Shown here: one piece after another, positions 5,367 to 9,063 of the stretch
Position numbering within the stretch: the stretch's first letter is position 1
How the letters are laid out: each line of letters starts with the position of its first letter
Assembly (NCBI GenBank): GCA_024691145.1
Contig: JAILNW010000043.1
Location: 1 to 9,063, forward strand
Direction of reading: 5' to 3'
Length of the DNA: 9,063 nucleotides
DNA from: Lachnospiraceae bacterium
Lineage (GTDB): Bacteria; Bacillota; Clostridia; Lachnospirales; Lachnospiraceae
The notes under the pieces: generated by a model
The model's database searches: none
What the model was told of the DNA's origin: nothing
Seen by the model: the letters and a program-made list of their open reading frames with translations, nothing else
Made by a program: the position numbers and the translations under genes

Positions 5367-8300
5367 GTGAAACCAGTATATATAAAAATGCAAGCCTTTG
5401 GCTCATATAATGAAGAAACAATTGATTTTAATGATGTTAATTCAGGAATATTTCTTATAACAGGAGATACAGGAGCAGGAAAGACAACAATATTTGATGC
5501 AATAACATTTGCACTTTATGGCAAAACAAGTGGTGCTAAAAGAGAAGGAAAAATGATGAAAAGCCAGTTTTCAAAGCAGGATGTGGAAACAGTAGTTGAA
5601 TTCTGCTTTAATTATAATGGTGAAAAGTACACAATAATCCGCTGTCCTGAACAGTCTAAGTTTAAATTAAACAAAAAGACTAATGAATATGAAGAATTAA
5701 AAACAAAGAAGGCAGCAAGTGTAGAGCTTATTATGCCTGATAACAGTGCATTTCCTGGAAAGATAAAGGATATAGATATAAAGATAGAAGAGATTATAGG
5801 CCTTAACTTTGACCAGTTTACACAGGTTGCAATGCTCGCCCAGGGAGACTTTATGAAACTTTTACTTTCTTCATCTAAAGAAAGAAAAGAAATATTTGCA
5901 AAGATATTTGACACGAGCATTTATGCTAAGATAGAGAACAAATTGTATGAAAAATACAAGGAAGTATCAGGAAGTGATATTGAAAATAAAAAAAGCATAC
6001 TTTTTGATATGGAAAAATTAATTTCATTGGATGAAAGCCAATATACTGAAGAATTAAAGGAAAGAAAAAAGGAATTTACTGAGGATTTTTCAGGCAATAT
6101 TGTTCCTCTTATTAATAACATAAATGATGAGATTAATGTGTGTATTAAAGAGGATGAAGAGAAGAAAGAAGCTGTAGCAAAGGAAGTCAAAGCTATTGAA
6201 AAGTCATTAAGTGATGCCAATGGTGTTAACAAGCTGTTTGATGATAGAGATAAGAATAAATCAGAGCTTGAGAAACTTCTTTTAAGGGAAGATGAATTTA
6301 AGAACATAGAAGAAAGAATAAAAAATGGCAGAAAAGCCATGTATATTGAGACATTTTATAAGTCATACATAGATGCAAAAGATGATAATGAAAAAACACA
6401 GAAGGCTTATACTTTAAAGAATGAAGAATTAGGTAAATTAAAGGCAGACAGTGAAAAATTAAAGGAAAACTTTGATACTGTTAATATAGCCTATGAAAAT
6501 GATTATCAGAATTATATTAATGAAGCAAATAGCATAGGAAATATTCTTGAAAAGTATGATGAGTATGATAAGTTTGTTAAAAAGATTAGCGATATTGATT
6601 CATCAAGGAAGAAGGATGCTGTTAAGAAGCAGCAGCTTGAAGAAAAGAAAAATGGTTTTAAAGAAAAGTATGAGCTTATAGAAAGTGAAAGAAATAAAAA
6701 TATTGAACTTGCAGCAGGTTTTGAGATAGTAAAAACCTGGGGGAACAATATTCATTTATGTGCTGGGGAACTTAAAAAGATACAGGAAAAAATAGCGCTT
6801 TTACCGGATTCATATGAACAGCTAACTAAAATGGAAAAGGCATGTGCTTTAGAGAAGAAAAAATGTGAACAGTTAAAGGCTGATTATGATAACAAGTACA
6901 ATTTATTTATTAATAATCAGGCAGCACTTCTTAGAAGCACCTTAGAAGATGGAAAACCATGTCCTGTGTGCGGAAGCATTCATCATGTGGATAACAATAT
7001 AGATTATGAAAATCCTCATGTGGATAACAAAGAATATGTGGATAAAAAGGCTTTGGATGGTTTAAAAAATAATCTTGATATTATAACTGATAAATGTCAG
7101 AACCTTGAAAATGATTGTTATAAAAGAAAGACAAAACTTATAAGTGATATAAATTCACTTAAAGACAGTTATAATGCTTTATTTGCCAAAGTAAAATCAC
7201 AGGTTTGTGATGATGATATGGATAAATCAGGTATTATTTATAGTATTGTTGGTGAAGACACAATTAATAGATATGGTATTAATGGCAGTATTGTATTTAA
7301 TGAGAATGATGATATTAATACATTTGTAAATATGATTTCTGCGGATGGTACTAAAATGTCTAAGATGTTAAGTGATATTTTTAATATAACAATGGAAAAG
7401 TTTGTTTATATTAAAAAAGCAAAGGATGAGGTTACAAAGCTTGATGCTAAAAAAGAGAACTTAAAAAAAGAAGAAGAGCTTTGTATAAAGGAGTATGAAG
7501 AAGTTAGTGAGATTATAAATAAAGAAGATAGTGAACTTGCAGCAAATAAGGCTATTGCAGAAAAATTAAAGAAAGAACTTACATTTGATAATAAATCTGA
7601 GGCAAAGAAAAGGTTTGATGAGTTAAATAGTAAAGCAAAGGATTTAAAAACTACTAAGGAAGAGGCTCAGAAGAATTATACAGAGGTAAGTAACAAATTA
7701 TCAGAAGTAACAGGTCATGTAACTACCATTAAGCTTAGATTGGAGGATTGCAGTAAAAAACTTGAGTCTTCTTACAATGAGTATATGTCTAAGATTAATG
7801 AAAGTGATTTTAAAGATGAGAAGGAATTCTTAGATAGCAGAATTGATAATGATTCTATAGTAAATGCTGAAAATATGCTTAATTCTTATAAGGAAAATAA
7901 GAGCAGACTTACACAGACTGTAACTATTCTAGAAGAACAGTTAAAGGATAAAGAAAGAATTGATACTAAGGAACTGGAAGCAAAGCTTGATATTAGTAAT
8001 GCAGATTTAAAGAAAGCAGAGGATACTGTAACTGACAGAAAGTACAGGCTGAATAATAACATTAATATAATGGAAAGTCTTAAGAAAAGCTATAATTACA
8101 GGGTTTCTGTTTTAAGTGAAGCTAAGATTATTACAAGTCTTTATGAAACTGCCAATGGAAAGATTGCTGGAAAGCATCTTAATTTCCAGACTTATGTTCA
8201 AAGAAGATTTTTTGAGAAGATTGTTAATCAGGCAAATAAGAGACTTAAAGTTATGTCCCATGGACAGTTTATACTTCAGTGCAGGGCTTTAAATGATCTT

Positions 8301-8666
8301 GGAGCAAGAGGAGAAGTTGGACTTGACCTTGATATATATAGTATTGTTAATGAACAATCAAGGGACGTTAAGACCCTTTCTGGTGGAGAATCATTTATGG
8401 CTGCTCTTTCAATGGCTTTAGGAATGGCTGATATTATACAAAACAGTAATGGAAAGGTACATGTTGATACAATGTTTATTGATGAGGGATTTGGTTCCCT
8501 TAGTGAAGAAATGAGACAGGAGGCTGTTAATGCCCTTAATGAACTTTCATCAGGCAACAGACTTGTTGGAATAATATCACATGTAACAGAACTTAAAAAC
8601 CAGGTGGAAACTAAGCTTATTATAACCAAAGATGATAAAGGCAGTAAAGCAAAGTGGGGAGAATAG
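5367..8666 (+). CDS. sbcC: Exonuclease SbcCD subunit C, Rad50-type SMC ATPase
   Basis: This 1099-residue ATPase works with SbcD to bind DNA ends and drive cleavage. The N-terminal lobe has Walker A GDTGAGKT (33-40) and the Q-loop LAQGDF (Q159). Two long Lys/Glu-rich coiled-coil arms (about 190-525 and 690-930) flank the zinc hook CPVC (C532-C535), which dimerises two molecules. The C-terminal lobe has the ABC signature LSGGES (1004-1009), Walker B MFIDEG (D1039, catalytic E1040), a D-loop (GSLSEE) and the switch histidine H1072 in ISHVTELK. All catalytic parts are intact, and length is within the usual 1000-1200. The start is GTG 5367, set by GGGAGGA (5354-5360) 6 nt upstream, which overlaps the sbcD stop. 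About 65 residues after the hook (615-680) look non-coiled and globular, in only one of the two arms. A terminator follows directly. Confidence 0.97.
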   Translation: MKPVYIKMQAFGSYNEETIDFNDVNSGIFLITGDTGAGKTTIFDAITFALYGKTSGAKREGKMMKSQFSKQDVETVVEFCFNYNGEKYTIIRCPEQSKFKLNKKTNEYEELKTKKAASVELIMPDNSAFPGKIKDIDIKIEEIIGLNFDQFTQVAMLAQGDFMKLLLSSSKERKEIFAKIFDTSIYAKIENKLYEKYKEVSGSDIENKKSILFDMEKLISLDESQYTEELKERKKEFTEDFSGNIVPLINNINDEINVCIKEDEEKKEAVAKEVKAIEKSLSDANGVNKLFDDRDKNKSELEKLLLREDEFKNIEERIKNGRKAMYIETFYKSYIDAKDDNEKTQKAYTLKNEELGKLKADSEKLKENFDTVNIAYENDYQNYINEANSIGNILEKYDEYDKFVKKISDIDSSRKKDAVKKQQLEEKKNGFKEKYELIESERNKNIELAAGFEIVKTWGNNIHLCAGELKKIQEKIALLPDSYEQLTKMEKACALEKKKCEQLKADYDNKYNLFINNQAALLRSTLEDGKPCPVCGSIHHVDNNIDYENPHVDNKEYVDKKALDGLKNNLDIITDKCQNLENDCYKRKTKLISDINSLKDSYNALFAKVKSQVCDDDMDKSGIIYSIVGEDTINRYGINGSIVFNENDDINTFVNMISADGTKMSKMLSDIFNITMEKFVYIKKAKDEVTKLDAKKENLKKEEELCIKEYEEVSEIINKEDSELAANKAIAEKLKKELTFDNKSEAKKRFDELNSKAKDLKTTKEEAQKNYTEVSNKLSEVTGHVTTIKLRLEDCSKKLESSYNEYMSKINESDFKDEKEFLDSRIDNDSIVNAENMLNSYKENKSRLTQTVTILEEQLKDKERIDTKELEAKLDISNADLKKAEDTVTDRKYRLNNNINIMESLKKSYNYRVSVLSEAKIITSLYETANGKIAGKHLNFQTYVQRRFFEKIVNQANKRLKVMSHGQFILQCRALNDLGARGEVGLDLDIYSIVNEQSRDVKTLSGGESFMAALSMALGMADIIQNSNGKVHVDTMFIDEGFGSLSEEMRQEAVNALNELSSGNRLVGIISHVTELKNQVETKLIITKDDKGSKAKWGE

Positions 8667-8676
8667 AAAAAACAAC

Positions 8677-8704
8677 AAAAGCAGAGGTAATAATCTCTGC
8701 TTTT
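8677..8704. terminator. Bidirectional terminator between sbcC and the convergent gene
   Basis: A perfect 10-bp stem (AAAAGCAGAG at 8677-8686 with CTCTGCTTTT at 8695-8704) surrounds an 8-nt loop. The plus strand ends in TTTT; read on the minus strand the stem is followed by TTTTGTTGTTTTTT. It lies 10 nt after the sbcC stop and 4 nt from the stop of the minus-strand gene, so it can serve both, and the minus-strand version has the stronger T-run. Confidence 0.85.
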
Positions 8705-8708
8705 AAGT

Positions 8709-9029
8709 TTATAATTCATCATATTTCTTCGCATTTCCCTTTGCTTTTTCTACGGGATACTTAGTTTCGTTCATGGTCATCTTCATATTGACGATTTCAT
8801 TAACATCAAGGTTAAGTGCGTCAAGGAGGTTTTGTGAGTAAATAAGTACGTCTGCAAGTTCTTCTTTAACGTGCTGTAAGTCATAGTTCTCATTATCCCA
8901 TTGGAAACACTCTAAAAGCTCAGCAGCTTCAATTACAATTGATTTTGCCAGGTTTGATGGTGTATTATATTGATCCCAGTCTCTATCTGACTTAAATTTT
9001 CTTATTCGTTCTATAGTCTCTTTGTTCAT
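8709..9029 (-). CDS. MazG-like nucleotide pyrophosphohydrolase
   Basis: This small all-alpha protein (106 residues) belongs to the MazG/dCTPase-like NTP pyrophosphatases, which hydrolyse (d)NTPs to NMP plus pyrophosphate and often remove non-canonical nucleotides. The metal-binding pattern is clear: E34-A-A-E37 on one helix and E57-L-A-D60 on the next, 19 residues apart, matching ExxE(x12-28)ExxD. The N-terminal RIRKFKSDRDWDQYNTPSNLA and the C-terminal YPVEKAKGNAKKYDEL are typical of short single-domain members, such as those related to mouse RS21-C6. The exact substrate cannot be read from sequence. On the minus strand AAAGGA (9038-9043) lies 8 nt before the ATG at 9029. The gene converges on sbcC with a shared terminator and is a separate transcription unit. 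It looks complete. Confidence 0.9.
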   Translation of the reverse strand: MNKETIERIRKFKSDRDWDQYNTPSNLAKSIVIEAAELLECFQWDNENYDLQHVKEELADVLIYSQNLLDALNLDVNEIVNMKMTMNETKYPVEKAKGNAKKYDEL

Positions 9030-9050
9030 ATTAATGTTCCTTTCTTTAGT

Positions 9051-9056
9051 GTTATA
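9051..9056 (-). promoter_or_regulatory. Possible -10 box of the MazG-like gene
   Basis: TATAAC read on the minus strand lies about 22 nt before the start codon, upstream of the ribosome-binding site. The matching -35 would lie beyond the window edge, so this is only a candidate. Confidence 0.25.
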
Positions 9057-9063
9057 AGGAATA

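Noticed and set aside
5612..6748. Three long minus-strand frames (5612-5920, 5921-6340, 6512-6748) opposite sbcC.
   Set aside because: Their Ser/Phe/Leu-rich peptides are the antisense of Lys/Glu-rich coiled coil, with no start signals and no recognisable domains.
8276..8734. A 152-codon minus-strand frame opposite the 3' end of sbcC.
   Set aside because: It crosses the bidirectional terminator, overlaps the MazG-like gene and is a Ser/Leu-rich mirror of the conserved ATPase lobe, so it is a shadow.
1..9063. tRNA, rRNA, transposase or phage integrase genes.
   Set aside because: No cloverleaf, rRNA motif or recombinase signature was found by reading either strand.

Overview
The window is AT-rich, with tight gene packing, clear AGGAGG/AAAGGA-type ribosome-binding sites and simple hairpin-plus-U-tract terminators. 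This fits a low-GC Gram-positive bacterium. The separate PurO-type IMP cyclohydrolase next to a stand-alone AICAR transformylase, with SbcD-SbcC alongside, suggests a gut-type clostridium, probably Lachnospiraceae. That placement is inference from gene content and base composition; no taxonomic marker gene is present.

Region 1 (1-1966) looks accessory. It starts with a complete type II toxin-antitoxin pair, a RelB/DinJ-type antitoxin and a YoeB/Txe-type mRNA interferase whose start lies inside the antitoxin gene, closed by a terminator. Next is a six-helix voltage-gated potassium channel with a textbook S4 segment and TVGYGD filter. It overlaps by 7 nt a 189-residue protein of unknown function carrying a TWQYVNKDGGPDKR motif. 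That gene ends inside its own terminator hairpin.

Region 2 (1967-4084) is a purine operon. A long inverted repeat and an extended -10 promoter precede the two genes that together carry out the last two steps of IMP synthesis: PurO-like IMP cyclohydrolase, then an AICAR formyltransferase equivalent to the C-terminal half of PurH. A strong terminator follows.

Region 3 (4085-9063) is a DNA-repair operon, sbcD-sbcC, with its own promoter. Its products form the SbcCD (Mre11-Rad50-like) nuclease/ATPase. A bidirectional terminator separates it from a convergent minus-strand gene for a small MazG-like nucleotide pyrophosphohydrolase.

The likely functions are well known except for the protein at 1383-1952. 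The points most worth following up are the split purH arrangement, the channel/unknown-protein overlap, repeated TTACTR half-sites around the pur promoter, and a non-coiled insert just after the SbcC zinc hook.
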